From positions 1-21,978 of IMG/VR virus record IMGVR_UViG_3300008266_001443: a DNA stretch of 21,978 nucleotides. The stretch is one strand, 5' to 3'. Under the pieces are notes generated by a model that saw only the letters and a list, made by a program, of their open reading frames with translations, searched no databases and was not told the origin of the DNA. Shown in pieces: positions 1 to 9,600 of this stretch. This DNA comes from a virus. Each line of letters starts with the position of its first letter. The first letter of the stretch is position 1. A program made the translations under genes and the position numbers.

Positions 1-92
1 TCAGGACAATGGTAAGCCCTATTGCCTTTAGATGTTGGTTTACCTTTACCTAAAACAGAATCAATTAAGAATACTAGAGCATTATTAGTCAT
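1..92 (-). CDS. Probable DNA primase, N-terminal fragment (runs off window)
   Basis: An open frame starts at the ATG at 92 and runs off the left edge, giving 30 complete codons. The peptide begins MTNNALVFLIDSVLGKGK and reaches a Tyr-His-Cys-Pro, which looks like the first cysteine of a zinc ribbon. From memory, marine T4-like phage primases of the CHC2 zinc-ribbon type begin in a similar way (hydrophobic helix, Gly-Lys-Gly-Lys, then the zinc motif). The gene lies 41 nt after the stop of the GIY-YIG gene and is the first replication-type gene after the tail block. Only about 30 residues are visible, so the identification rests on the N-terminal pattern. The start is the first ATG in an otherwise TA-rich leader. 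Confidence 0.5.
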   Translation of the reverse strand, partial: MTNNALVFLIDSVLGKGKPTSKGNRAYHCP

Positions 93-114
93 AACTTCAA
101 TATATAAAATATAT

Positions 115-128
115 TTTTGGAGGCCTAG
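115..128. repeat. 14-nt element shared with 19551-19564 (copy 1)
   Basis: Plus strand TTTTGGAGGCCTAG lies 5 nt beyond the stop codon of the 146-aa GIY-YIG gene. A 13/14 match (TTTTGGAGGCCAAG) abuts the stop codon of the 141-aa gene at 19565. On the transcribed strand it reads CTAGGCCTCCAAAA. The role is unknown. Confidence 0.55.
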
Positions 129-133
129 CCTTA

Positions 134-574
134 CTATAAAAAATCTTTAGCGAAAAATTTACCTAAAATGTTATCATTGAAATATTCAACTGGGTGTTCT
201 AATACACCATAGTGAAATAGATATTTACATTCATAATATGTTAATAATTTTTTACTAGTAGTGATTTTTATTATTTCACGTTTAAATTCTTCGTGTTTAT
301 TTTCCTTTAATAAACCTAATATTGGTTTAGCAGAACCGTAGTAAGTTTTCCAATCAGATTCCTTTAAAACGGTTTTAGTGGCCGATTTACGCCCAGGACC
401 TAATTGCTCTGCTAATTCTTTTTTAGTAAGTTTTTTCTTAATATTATGGTAAAGTGATTTTTTACCTATATAAGATATCCCACTTGGTATATGAGTAGTC
501 ATATAAACAAAACCAAATGTATTTTCAGGAAAATCCTCTATTTTTTCTATAACTTTATTTTCGTATAACCACAT
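134..574 (-). CDS. GIY-YIG-type endonuclease-like protein
   Basis: This 146-aa protein carries a GIY-YIG signature near its N-terminus. The first half is Gly21-Phe-Val-Tyr24 and the second is Tyr35-Ile-Gly-Lys38, separated by a short strand-turn segment. A Trp-Lys-Thr-Tyr-Tyr-Gly-Ser motif follows at 75-81, and a Tyr-Tyr-Glu-Cys segment at 113-116 could supply the metal-binding glutamate. GIY-YIG enzymes cut or nick DNA and in T4-like phages are often free-standing homing endonucleases (Seg type). Single-domain relatives like this one also occur as ordinary phage genes, so homing is not proven. The ATG overlaps the stop of the preceding tail gene by one base (TAATG), so it is translationally coupled to late genes. 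It sits at the junction between tail genes and the probable primase. Confidence 0.75.
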   Translation of the reverse strand: MWLYENKVIEKIEDFPENTFGFVYMTTHIPSGISYIGKKSLYHNIKKKLTKKELAEQLGPGRKSATKTVLKESDWKTYYGSAKPILGLLKENKHEEFKREIIKITTSKKLLTYYECKYLFHYGVLEHPVEYFNDNILGKFFAKDFL

Positions 575-2001
575 TACATATCTAAATTAATCAATATCGT
601 TGTATCTGTTGTTGGTGAACCAGGAACAGGTTGTGCTAATTTACCTATTGCTAATAAATTCTGTTGATCATCATATAAACCTACTGTTGTAATGTAAGGT
701 GAAAAATATGATTCTGTAACGTATCCATAAACACTACCTGATGTTCCATTTGCAATTGTACTTGGATTTAATGTAAAATTAAATTCATTTTCTCTAATAG
801 TACATTTATATTGTTTTTCAAAAATTGTATATGAACTTGAGAATGAACAAGTAAAATTAGCTGAATTAACAAAATCAAATATTAATACTTGTATATCAGG
901 AGCTAAACCATAAACATAAGATGTACCATAAATAGCGCTACCATAAAGTGATCCAGGATTATTATTTAATGTGGCTGATTGAGAAGCAGCCCAATTTGCA
1001 AAATATTCATTTCCTACTAAAGTTACTATACCATGAGTATATGTAATATTACCCATAACATATGAACCCGACATTAAATTACCTTGACCATCATCATAAA
1101 AAGATTGACTAGCAAAACTCATATTAAACGAACCAGGTTGAATAAATTCTCCGAATGTATTCATTGGAATAGATAATACCCCAATAGTACTACCTGTTGC
1201 TGTAGGAAAATATCTTTGATAAGTTAATGTTGATTGTAAATAATTATCATATGCTTGATTACTAGAGGAACCAATATATCTATCTCCTTCTTCATCTCTT
1301 CCTGGGATTAGGATAGGCATATTAACTGGGTCTCCGTATGAAGAGGTTAAATAATTTGAATAATATAATTGTTTTATAGAATTATAAACTAGTCTCTGGT
1401 ATTGATATGGTTCTGGAACTACATCGTTTGTACCGTTTGAAAAATATTCTATATAATAAGGATAACTACTACCTGTAATTATGTAATTATAATTATTTAT
1501 ATAATTAGCATTTTTAGTATAAAGTTCTAGTCTAGGAGAATTCCAAGACGCAGTTATATTATATATTCCTGAGTAATATGAAGAACTAGCATTAATAGCG
1601 TTTTGGATATTAATTGCTGTATTTGCCCCACTAGAACCTGAGGAAACATATATAATATTAAAACTATTAGGGTATGGAGTACTTCCTGTTATAACAAATA
1701 TTGTTTGAGCACCAGTGTAGTTACTTATAGCAAATGAACTCGAACCTACTGTAAATGCTTCACCATGAATAGAAGCAATTGAAAATGAAATTGAAGATGT
1801 AATTCCAGGAGTTACAACATCATAATTTCCAGTATATGGATCTTTACCCGGTTCAAAATCAAATTGATATATATTTTGACCTAAAAATCTATCTATAGAA
1901 GCTGTAATAAGTGAAGAACTACCTTGAAAAGTAAAATCTTTATTTACCCTAAGAGGAGTAGTAATTACATCTGATGTTAAAAATTGCTTGTAAGCACCCA
2001 T
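574..2001 (-). CDS. Tail/adsorption structural protein, 475 aa
   Basis: The start is taken as the ATG at 2001 (MGAYKQFLTSD). A longer GTG-initiated reading from 2034 adds 11 residues inside the upstream gene and is less likely. The protein is rich in Ser, Thr, Asn, Gly and Tyr with many Gly-Ser turns, as in beta-rich phage fibre or baseplate-periphery proteins, and has no signal peptide or membrane helix. It resembles the 309-aa protein encoded just upstream: a similar N-terminus (SDVITTPL versus SDSVTAPL), a PGS/PGT segment followed by an Asp-Asp element, and a C-terminal Glu-Phe-Asn-(Phe/Tyr) ... Asn-Pro-Ser motif near residue 407. After that motif it continues for more than 60 residues (YITTVGLYDD, then a short strand ending LINLDM) that the neighbour lacks. 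It overlaps the upstream gene by 53 nt and couples to the GIY-YIG gene by TAATG. The precise virion position is unknown. Confidence 0.72.
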   Translation of the reverse strand: MGAYKQFLTSDVITTPLRVNKDFTFQGSSSLITASIDRFLGQNIYQFDFEPGKDPYTGNYDVVTPGITSSISFSIASIHGEAFTVGSSSFAISNYTGAQTIFVITGSTPYPNSFNIIYVSSGSSGANTAINIQNAINASSSYYSGIYNITASWNSPRLELYTKNANYINNYNYIITGSSYPYYIEYFSNGTNDVVPEPYQYQRLVYNSIKQLYYSNYLTSSYGDPVNMPILIPGRDEEGDRYIGSSSNQAYDNYLQSTLTYQRYFPTATGSTIGVLSIPMNTFGEFIQPGSFNMSFASQSFYDDGQGNLMSGSYVMGNITYTHGIVTLVGNEYFANWAASQSATLNNNPGSLYGSAIYGTSYVYGLAPDIQVLIFDFVNSANFTCSFSSSYTIFEKQYKCTIRENEFNFTLNPSTIANGTSGSVYGYVTESYFSPYITTVGLYDDQQNLLAIGKLAQPVPGSPTTDTTILINLDM

Positions 2002-2878
2002 GATTATTAATAAATGAACTAAATAATACTTCACCTGTACTACCTGAGATAAAACTTGGGTTTTCTGAATAGTTAAATTCTGCGTTTCTTGCTCTTACGA
2101 ATATATAATCTGATGAAATTGTCTCTTGGCTATTTGCTGTAAAATTACCTCCTAAATTTAAAGCATTAAATAAAAGTTGATAATTATCTCCATCCGAGTT
2201 ATTAGTTCTATTAGCATTTAACCCAATTGAGGAACTAATAGCTGCAGGATGTAATAAAAGAGTTCCAATATCAGGTAAAAACCAACCATATGAACCACTA
2301 GCATTACTATACCCATATGGATTAACACCTTGGGTATATACTGAGCCCGCTGATCCACTTACTAATTGAAATACTCTACCAGCTTCATTAAAGGTAATTG
2401 ATGAAACAATATTACTATCATCTGTTAAAGATAATCTACCTCCACTTCCTGATAGCATTAATGTCATTGTACCAGGTAATAAAGATTCTTTATAGTGATT
2501 TCTATCAACTGATATTACCCAAAAATTATCTGAGGTTGTTCCTCCAAAAACAAAATTAGCATTTTCATCTCCTAAAACTAAAGTTCTATATTGACCATAT
2601 GTAGTTTTAGTAGGAGAAGATCCGGTTACAGATGGATTATAATATATACTTCCACTGCCTAATTTATCACCATAAGATATAGCGAATTGAACTTCAGCTG
2701 AGGCATTTCCGGAGGCAGTTTGATAAACATTTAGATAAAATAATCCAGATGATCCTAATTCTTGAATTGATGAAGAATAAAATTTAGTTAATGTTGGGGA
2801 TCCTGCTGACCATAATGGAGCAGTTACTGAGTCAGAACTTACAACGAAATCTTCAGGTGCTAAACGATTAAATGACAT
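1949..2878 (-). CDS. Tail/adsorption structural protein, 309 aa, paralogue of the next gene, C-terminus shortened
   Basis: This 309-aa Ser/Gly/Asn-rich protein is probably beta-structured and part of the distal tail. It has no cysteine-rich, membrane or catalytic motif. It shares with the 475-aa protein the N-terminal SDSVTAPL element, a PGT...Asp-Asp segment in the middle and an FNYSENPS motif at 268-275. In the paralogue the segment after this motif contains a conserved-looking YITTVGLYDD strand pair. Here it is replaced after about FSSFINN by residues encoded in the region that overlaps the next gene, ending in an unrelated-looking sequence. The ATG at 2878 follows an A-rich leader without a Shine-Dalgarno sequence. 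Placement among tail genes makes a virion role likely; receptor binding is only a possibility. Confidence 0.7.
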   Translation of the reverse strand: MSFNRLAPEDFVVSSDSVTAPLWSAGSPTLTKFYSSSIQELGSSGLFYLNVYQTASGNASAEVQFAISYGDKLGSGSIYYNPSVTGSSPTKTTYGQYRTLVLGDENANFVFGGTTSDNFWVISVDRNHYKESLLPGTMTLMLSGSGGRLSLTDDSNIVSSITFNEAGRVFQLVSGSAGSVYTQGVNPYGYSNASGSYGWFLPDIGTLLLHPAAISSSIGLNANRTNNSDGDNYQLLFNALNLGGNFTANSQETISSDYIFVRARNAEFNYSENPSFISGSTGEVLFSSFINNHGCLQAIFNIRCNYYSS

Positions 2879-2898
2879 ATTTTTATATTAGTTTATTT

Positions 2899-3552
2899 TT
2901 AGGATATTTTAGTTACAGTAATAGGAATTGTTAAGCGAGCTCCACTATCTCTACCTTCAACTGTTAATGTTGCTTGTAATTGATTATTAGTTCCAAATAA
3001 TGTATTAACAGTAGTTGCTCTTAAGTTAATTGTAGTACCTACAACAGTTTTGGAAACATTTATTCCTAATGTAGTAGTACTATTTAAAGCTTGAGCAGAT
3101 GGTGTATTAATACCTACTCCTTCAAATGTATTCATTAAACGAACATCAGAAATAGTTGCTGTGTAACCAGCTGTTTCAAATGTATTTCCACCGAAATAAT
3201 TTAATGTTTGAGGTGTAATAGCAAGTGAAGCACCTTGTTTAATAACAATAGCAGAATAACCTAAATCTAGAATAGGCATTTTAGCTGTACCACGAGGAAG
3301 TGTAACTAATTTATATTTCATAATTTGTGTTTCCTGAGGGAATGCTTCTAACAGTGGCATATTTTGAATTGCTTCACCATAATATGTTGATCCAGATGGA
3401 TGATTAGGATTATATAATGTATAATCAATTTCATCATCTGCCAAAGCAAATTGAGTAATTCTGAATGAACCATCATTTTTTGATAGAAGTTGTCTTCCTT
3501 TTGTTGTTAAAATCGCGTCTACTGTTACAACCGCGTTATTTAAATATCCCAT
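2899..3552 (-). CDS. Conserved phage structural-type protein, 217 aa
   Basis: The 217-aa protein begins MGYLNNAVVTVDAILTTKGR and then has an acidic Ala-Asp-Asp-Glu-Ile-Asp-Tyr segment and NHPSGSTYYGEAIQNMP. To my recollection this pattern occurs in uncultured marine T4-like phages among tail genes, without known function. The second half is a repetitive Thr/Asn/Val-rich beta region (NLRATTVNTLFGTNNQLQAT) that looks like an Ig-like sandwich. It has no catalytic motif and no membrane segment. A 47-nt spacer, one of the few in this block, separates it from the 1019-aa gene and contains a possible late promoter, so it may head a short unit with the two paralogous proteins after it. Confidence 0.65.
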   Translation of the reverse strand: MGYLNNAVVTVDAILTTKGRQLLSKNDGSFRITQFALADDEIDYTLYNPNHPSGSTYYGEAIQNMPLLEAFPQETQIMKYKLVTLPRGTAKMPILDLGYSAIVIKQGASLAITPQTLNYFGGNTFETAGYTATISDVRLMNTFEGVGINTPSAQALNSTTTLGINVSKTVVGTTINLRATTVNTLFGTNNQLQATLTVEGRDSGARLTIPITVTKIS

Positions 3553-3599
3553 TTGTTATTAAGTATTTTGTTATAAATATTGTTAAATTATATTTTTTA
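3553..3599 (-). promoter_or_regulatory. AT-rich spacer with possible late promoter
   Basis: The spacer reads on the minus strand ...CAATATTTATAACAAAATAC..., ending 10 nt before the ATG. It resembles the spacer at 17393-17421 (GTATTTATAATAAATAAAAT), with a shared TATTTATAAYAAA. Both are loosely like the T4 late box TATAAATA, though neither is an exact copy. It is one of very few gaps in the structural operon. AT-richness makes chance matches likely. Confidence 0.3.
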
Positions 3600-6500
3600 T
3601 TAAACAGATTTAAAGAATCCAACAGATTGAGCTATTGACAATAAGTTATTCTTATATTCAGGATTAAAATTATCTGGTACTAATAGTCCTTGAAGAGGAA
3701 AATCTTCTGATGTTGGTAATAAAGACGTAGGAGAGGATGGGGGTTGAGTTGGAATTACTAACATACTTGTTTCATTAGGATATAACATATTATAACGTCG
3801 ACCATAATAATAATTTAATACTGGGGTTACATCAGTAAGAGGATTAGCAGGTGAATAACCAGCAATTAAAGTATTAAATGGTAAAAATGATCCTGTAGTT
3901 GAAAGACCTCCTCCTGGTGGTGCAGCAGGGCCTGTAAACATAATAATATTTCCTGGAGTATTATCAGGAAAAATAGATTGGATAAAAGGAATATTACTTG
4001 TTAAAGGATTAGGTAAATTTAATGGTGAAACATCAGTTGATATTCCAGTAAATAAATCATAAGTACCACTATATATAGACCCAGACGATGATTGATTATT
4101 TATAGCAGATAAATTAATTACATCTCCATTAATACTTATTAAACTAACTAAACTTATATAGTAACATACTTTAGGAACTTTATTCGCTGGATCAGAAATA
4201 TAATATACTGTAGGTTCGATATAATTAAAATAAGCAAACCAATTACAATATGAAGCAGCATTAAATAAACTATTACCACTACCTGATACTAGGGTAGTTG
4301 TTTGAGAATTATTTGCACCTAATATTTCTGATAATTCTTTTTGGGAAAAACCATCAACAAATGGTTTATTAAAATCTGGGCTTGTTGTTCTTACTCCTTG
4401 GTATCTTGGTAATATACTAGCATTAACTTTAAATAAGTAATCATTTACTTCTGCTTGTTGAGCTGTTCCACTTATGATTTGTTGTAAATTTGAAGGGATT
4501 ATCCCTCCATTATCATATAGCACTTCTTGAACTAGATTACTAGTATCATTTTCATTATAATTATTCATTAATACATCACAATCTGTGTTATAGAATGCCG
4601 CTGGTAAATATGGTTCAAATATAAATGAACTAGTTACGGATTGAGGAGGAACAGATTGAGTAATATTCCAAGTAAAATTATTAATAGAAGCAGACGCATT
4701 AGGAGTAACTATAAAACGAGTTACACCAAATTGCCAACCAAAAACATTACTAAATTGGGAAGCAATTGGAGTTAATGCACTACCACTATTATTTAAATAA
4801 TCTGTAGAAATAGATGAACTCGCTGGAGCTAATATTCCTATTTTATAATCATTAGCTGTTACAGTATATTGGAATTCAAAAATTCCACTAGATTGAGATG
4901 GTATTACTCCTATAATTGATGAAGTTTGAATTAAATCAATAGATGAATTATTACCTTGACGAGTAGCAACTACATATACATCACTTCCCCAAGAAGGTCC
5001 ATAAATACCATTTTGATAATCTTCACAATATTGAACTTGTGAAGGTGTTAAATCACCAGATGTATAATCAGGAGCAGGAGATGGTATTTCTACTAATATA
5101 TTAAAACTTACACCAGTATCACTAGGGTGAGACCAAACATCTGAACTTGCACTCCAATAAGTTAATAAACAATCTAATCCCTCTTTTTCTGGGGAACTGT
5201 ATGGTTCATAAAGCCATACTCCTACATCTGTGGGAAAATCATAAAAATAAGGATAATCATTAATAGCAAATCCTGTGATACCTTTATTAATAAAAGAAGG
5301 ATAATCATTTATTGGTGGTGATACTTGTTGATAATCTCTTCTAAATTGATTAGGTCCTGTTCGAGCCCAAGATTTATATGGTAAAGGAAGATTATCAAAC
5401 ATTGTAGTAAATCCCCCTCTATCACCATCACTTCCGGTTGGTGGATTATCAAAATTTTGATTACTCCATATAGGTAAAGGATATGTTTTTATAAAAGCAT
5501 CTATTTCAAAAGCATAATCTTGAATAGGTAATAAACTACTACCTGTTATAGTTAAAACATGGTTTCCAGCTCCATAATAGACCCAATTAGAAGGATTAAT
5601 AAAATAATCAGGATCAAAATTTGGATATGATCCTACGCCTACAGTATTAGGAACATTACCAACTGCTATAGCAGTAGACGGTTCCCACTCTTGTATAGCC
5701 CATGAAAATGTAACAGGATAATTTAAAGTAAGATCTAAAGAAGCAGTAAATTGAATAGGAATATTAGGAGACATTGGAAAATAATATCGTTCCTCAAATG
5801 AATTCCATCCATTAGCTGAATCAGTTGTAACATTCCATTGTCCATTTCCAAATGTAAAATAGTATTCTATTCCTTCAATACTTGAAGTAAGTTCAGGAAC
5901 ACTTGAAGTAGCTTCAAAAGTATAATCTAAATAATTTGTATCTATAAAAGGTATAGTAATTACATTAGATATAAAATCAAAACTAAAATAATTACTAAGA
6001 CTATTTCTACTTTGAATAGGTAATTCAACTTCTACAGATCCACCATCATACCATATAATTTTATTATTAATACCTAATGTTGAAAATGTAAAACCAAGAT
6101 CATTTCCATCTTTATCAATTCTAGCTATTTTAGCAGATTTTACATTTGCAGTAGTTGGACTTAGTATATCATAAAATATATACATTTCTCCATCTTTTGG
6201 AATAGTATTACTATAATTGTATACTGGAAGGTATGTTGAAGAAGAATAAAAGAATATACTATATTTAAAAGAATCCGCGTTTGGAGTTAGAAATTGTTGG
6301 CAATATTCATCTGTTAAATTTCCATCACTTACAATATAAGGATTAGAACCACTAAATTCTCCATTAAAAAATTCATCCATTGTATTATGAACAAAATTAA
6401 TATATCCTAAAGTACTAGGAACAGAACCAGACCACGATTGAGTAATATTTACTACTAAATCTGTTGTGTAATTAGAAGCAGAATTTGTAGATGTTAGATT

Positions 6501-6659
6501 TCTAAGAGGAAAATTAGGCCATACTCCAGCTTGACTACCAGTTATAGATTCTATTGGGAATGATTGTTCATCAGTAGAGGCTACATATGTTGTTTGTCCA
6601 TATGATTGAGTAACAATACTATTAATAGAGGATGTTATTGTTATATTTTGTAACGACAT
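3600..6659 (-). CDS. Large tail/fibre structural protein, 1019 aa
   Basis: A 1019-aa protein with no enzymatic motif, dominated by Ser, Thr, Asn, Pro, Tyr and short beta-type segments. It has repeated domain-like stretches with Trp/Phe-rich cores, for example around residues 270-320 and 620-670, and a proline-rich C-terminal part (PTQPPSSPTSLLPTSEDFPL). The segment RYQGVRTTSPDFN follows a more helical stretch and looks like a linker between modules. Length, composition and position directly after the gpI-motif protein suggest a baseplate-periphery or long-fibre component contacting the host surface. It starts by a TAATG overlap with the stop of the 1060-aa gene, implying coupled synthesis. 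I do not recognise a named family; the assignment is from context and composition. Confidence 0.68.
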   Translation of the reverse strand: MSLQNITITSSINSIVTQSYGQTTYVASTDEQSFPIESITGSQAGVWPNFPLRNLTSTNSASNYTTDLVVNITQSWSGSVPSTLGYINFVHNTMDEFFNGEFSGSNPYIVSDGNLTDEYCQQFLTPNADSFKYSIFFYSSSTYLPVYNYSNTIPKDGEMYIFYDILSPTTANVKSAKIARIDKDGNDLGFTFSTLGINNKIIWYDGGSVEVELPIQSRNSLSNYFSFDFISNVITIPFIDTNYLDYTFEATSSVPELTSSIEGIEYYFTFGNGQWNVTTDSANGWNSFEERYYFPMSPNIPIQFTASLDLTLNYPVTFSWAIQEWEPSTAIAVGNVPNTVGVGSYPNFDPDYFINPSNWVYYGAGNHVLTITGSSLLPIQDYAFEIDAFIKTYPLPIWSNQNFDNPPTGSDGDRGGFTTMFDNLPLPYKSWARTGPNQFRRDYQQVSPPINDYPSFINKGITGFAINDYPYFYDFPTDVGVWLYEPYSSPEKEGLDCLLTYWSASSDVWSHPSDTGVSFNILVEIPSPAPDYTSGDLTPSQVQYCEDYQNGIYGPSWGSDVYVVATRQGNNSSIDLIQTSSIIGVIPSQSSGIFEFQYTVTANDYKIGILAPASSSISTDYLNNSGSALTPIASQFSNVFGWQFGVTRFIVTPNASASINNFTWNITQSVPPQSVTSSFIFEPYLPAAFYNTDCDVLMNNYNENDTSNLVQEVLYDNGGIIPSNLQQIISGTAQQAEVNDYLFKVNASILPRYQGVRTTSPDFNKPFVDGFSQKELSEILGANNSQTTTLVSGSGNSLFNAASYCNWFAYFNYIEPTVYYISDPANKVPKVCYYISLVSLISINGDVINLSAINNQSSSGSIYSGTYDLFTGISTDVSPLNLPNPLTSNIPFIQSIFPDNTPGNIIMFTGPAAPPGGGLSTTGSFLPFNTLIAGYSPANPLTDVTPVLNYYYGRRYNMLYPNETSMLVIPTQPPSSPTSLLPTSEDFPLQGLLVPDNFNPEYKNNLLSIAQSVGFFKSV

Positions 6660-9600
6660 TAGTAAGGTATATTAAATGTTTGTGATGTTGGATCTCCCAC
6701 AAAAGCAATTTGAGTACGAGAATTAACTCTAGGTTGAGGATATTTATATCTTTCTAGTAATGTTGGTTTAATTACTATACCGGATGCTAATCCTGCTCTT
6801 GATGGTGTAAAATCTTTAATCATTTTAAATAATGAGTTATCATAAAATTTTATAAGTCTTATATAATCATTTAAATCATAATTATGAGTATATTTAGAGA
6901 AATAATAATCTCTTAACTTGTTAAAATCAGGATAATAATTCGATGAACTTAATATTAATTGTCTTGGATCTCCAATATATGAACCTATATTGAAATATCC
7001 AAGTTGAGCTATAATATCATCATTAACTTCATCTTGAGGTGAAAAAGCAGCTTCAAGATAATTTACATCTTTAGTGAATGTTTCATTAGATGGAGAATTT
7101 TGTTGAATTGAAATATATTGAGATAAGGTACTACCTGAAGGTAGAACCATATTGACTATTCTAATTTTTTCAGATACAGAATTTTTAATACCAGCTACAA
7201 ATTGGTTTTGGTATAATATTTCAGTATTAGGTTCAAAAGTAAATGTCCCAAATAATCTATACGTATTAGTTGTGCCAAAAGAAGATGTAGGAGGAATTTG
7301 TGATACTGATGGATGGACTGATTGTTTTGTAGTTGGTGTTAAATTGTTATCTAGTAATGTACCTAATGGTGCTCTAAAAAATAATTGATTAAAAGCATCA
7401 TTTGCTCCTTCTATAGAATTTCCTTCAATAGAATAAGGATTCATTACATAATCATCAAATTTTTTCTCTTCTAATATATCATGATAAAATCTTAATTCTT
7501 GATATGAACCTGAGAATGGAGTGTAAGTATTTCCACTAATAGTTAGATTAGTATCATTGCTTAAACGAAAAGCTTTAGTTACACCTCCCACCCATATTCC
7601 ACTAGTATTAATACTACTAGATGCTTGAAATCCTAATTGACTACCATCATAACCATCATATATGTTATTTTTAGCATATAATGTAATAGGAGTATTAACA
7701 GAACCTGTGTCTTGATTTATTAAAATTGACCACCATCCTCCATCAAAAAACGGTAGATATACACTAGCTGAATTTAAAGAAGCTGAGTCTATATATTTTA
7801 AGGTAGCATATTGGTTATAGTTATTTGGGATAGAGCCACTATATGAACCAGAAGTATATCCACTTCCTGTGTATTCTAATACTATTTCAAATGAACTTGA
7901 AATTCTAGCTATAGATTGACTATATTCTGTAGAATTAGGAATCCCAAATGTTTTAAATCTAAATTCAATACTATTTAAATCTTTAGTACCATCAAAATAT
8001 GATATTGATAAAGGTACATTTACATACCCAGTTCCAGGAGAAGTAAAAGCATAATTAAATTGATCTACAAAATTATCCCACGATTGATTCTCATATGATT
8101 TACCTCCAAACTCATTTATACGTAAAACAGTATCAGGAATACCATAAACATTTACTAACATTCTTAAACCTTCTGCTGTTCCTTTTTTCTTAAGTAACAT
8201 AGGAAGATTATGATATATACGTTTATAAATTTCTTTATTAATATCATCTACTGGTTCTATTGAAGCAGTTGAAGATGCTGTTACATAAGTATTTACATAT
8301 TCATATCCTGTAAGTGTGGGTAAAGAACTTGTAGTATAAGGTAAATTATATAAATCACCTGTTGTAGTTATACCTAATAAAGCTGAGTATAGATCATTTG
8401 TAGAAAAATTATTTTGGTATATTTTAATTCCTAAATCACGAATAGCTTGGGCTACTATATCTTTAGAAATACCATAATTTAATCTATTATCAGCATCAAA
8501 TTTATTAGTAATATCTTTTAAATAAACCCAAACATTATCAAAATTTTGTCCAAGCATTTGAACAAATAATTGATATTGATCATTATCAGAGTCCTCTAAT
8601 AAATAATTTGGAATAGCATATATTAAAGCATCTTTATTTTCAGAATCATAATATGAGGCTGTAAATAATTGAGAATTAATCCAACTTATAGATGTAGGAT
8701 CATTTATAGGAGCATTTATATACGGATAAATAGAGTTAGTTTTAGGCCAAGCTGTACTTCCAGATTCATAATAAAGATAATATTCATAACCATCAAAATT
8801 AGTTATAATATCATTTATTTTATTTTGATATATAAATTGACTTCCTGAGGTAAAATTATTTAATGGTAAACCACTATTTGATAAACTAGCACTATGTGAA
8901 TATTCTTCAATTAAAGCTAATTTATAATAAAAATTTTCTAAACGAGTTTGAGCAGATGAAAAATGAACAAACTCAGAATAATCAGAATAATCTATATTAA
9001 TTTCAATTCCCTTTTCAGCTAATAAACTATTAATTTGGTATAATAAACTACCTGATCCTAATGTTGAGTAATTTTGAAGTAAAGAATTTTGATTATAATA
9101 TGGTGTTGAATTATTAATTTGATCTTGAATATCTAAATTAAAATTAGGACCTAAAATATAATTATATTGATCTTCAACATTAAAAATTGTAGTTAATTCT
9201 ATTTGATATGCTTGAGATTCTGCTATTTGTTCTACAACCCAACATTGAGAATTAAATGTAAATTCTTGAGGTAAAGGTTCGTATAATTTAATTAATACTG
9301 TAGGATCATTAGAATTAGAATTATCTAATAAAATATTATTGGCAATTATTAATTTATTACCTCCAAAATTTAAATAAAAATCTAAATATGAACCTGTTGA
9401 ATTAGTAATTTGATTAGTTAATTCATTAGTTAATGTAATTACATCAATATTAGAAATTTGAGTAGTATTTAATCTTAACTCTGTTCTATCAGCACTTATA
9501 TCTTGTATATAAAAAGTACTAAATGGAGATGATGATAATTTTCCTTTTAAAAAATTATAAACAGTATAATATTGGCCTTCTGTAAATCCTTCATTTTCTA

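Noticed and set aside
1949-2034. GTG-initiated 11-residue extension of the 475-aa gene
   Set aside because: The ATG at 2001 gives a start aligned with the paralogue's N-terminus and a smaller overlap.
7152-7388. Plus-strand ORF of 78 aa inside the 1060-aa gene
   Set aside because: Antisense shadow of a strongly coding gene; no promoter or start context and low-complexity product.
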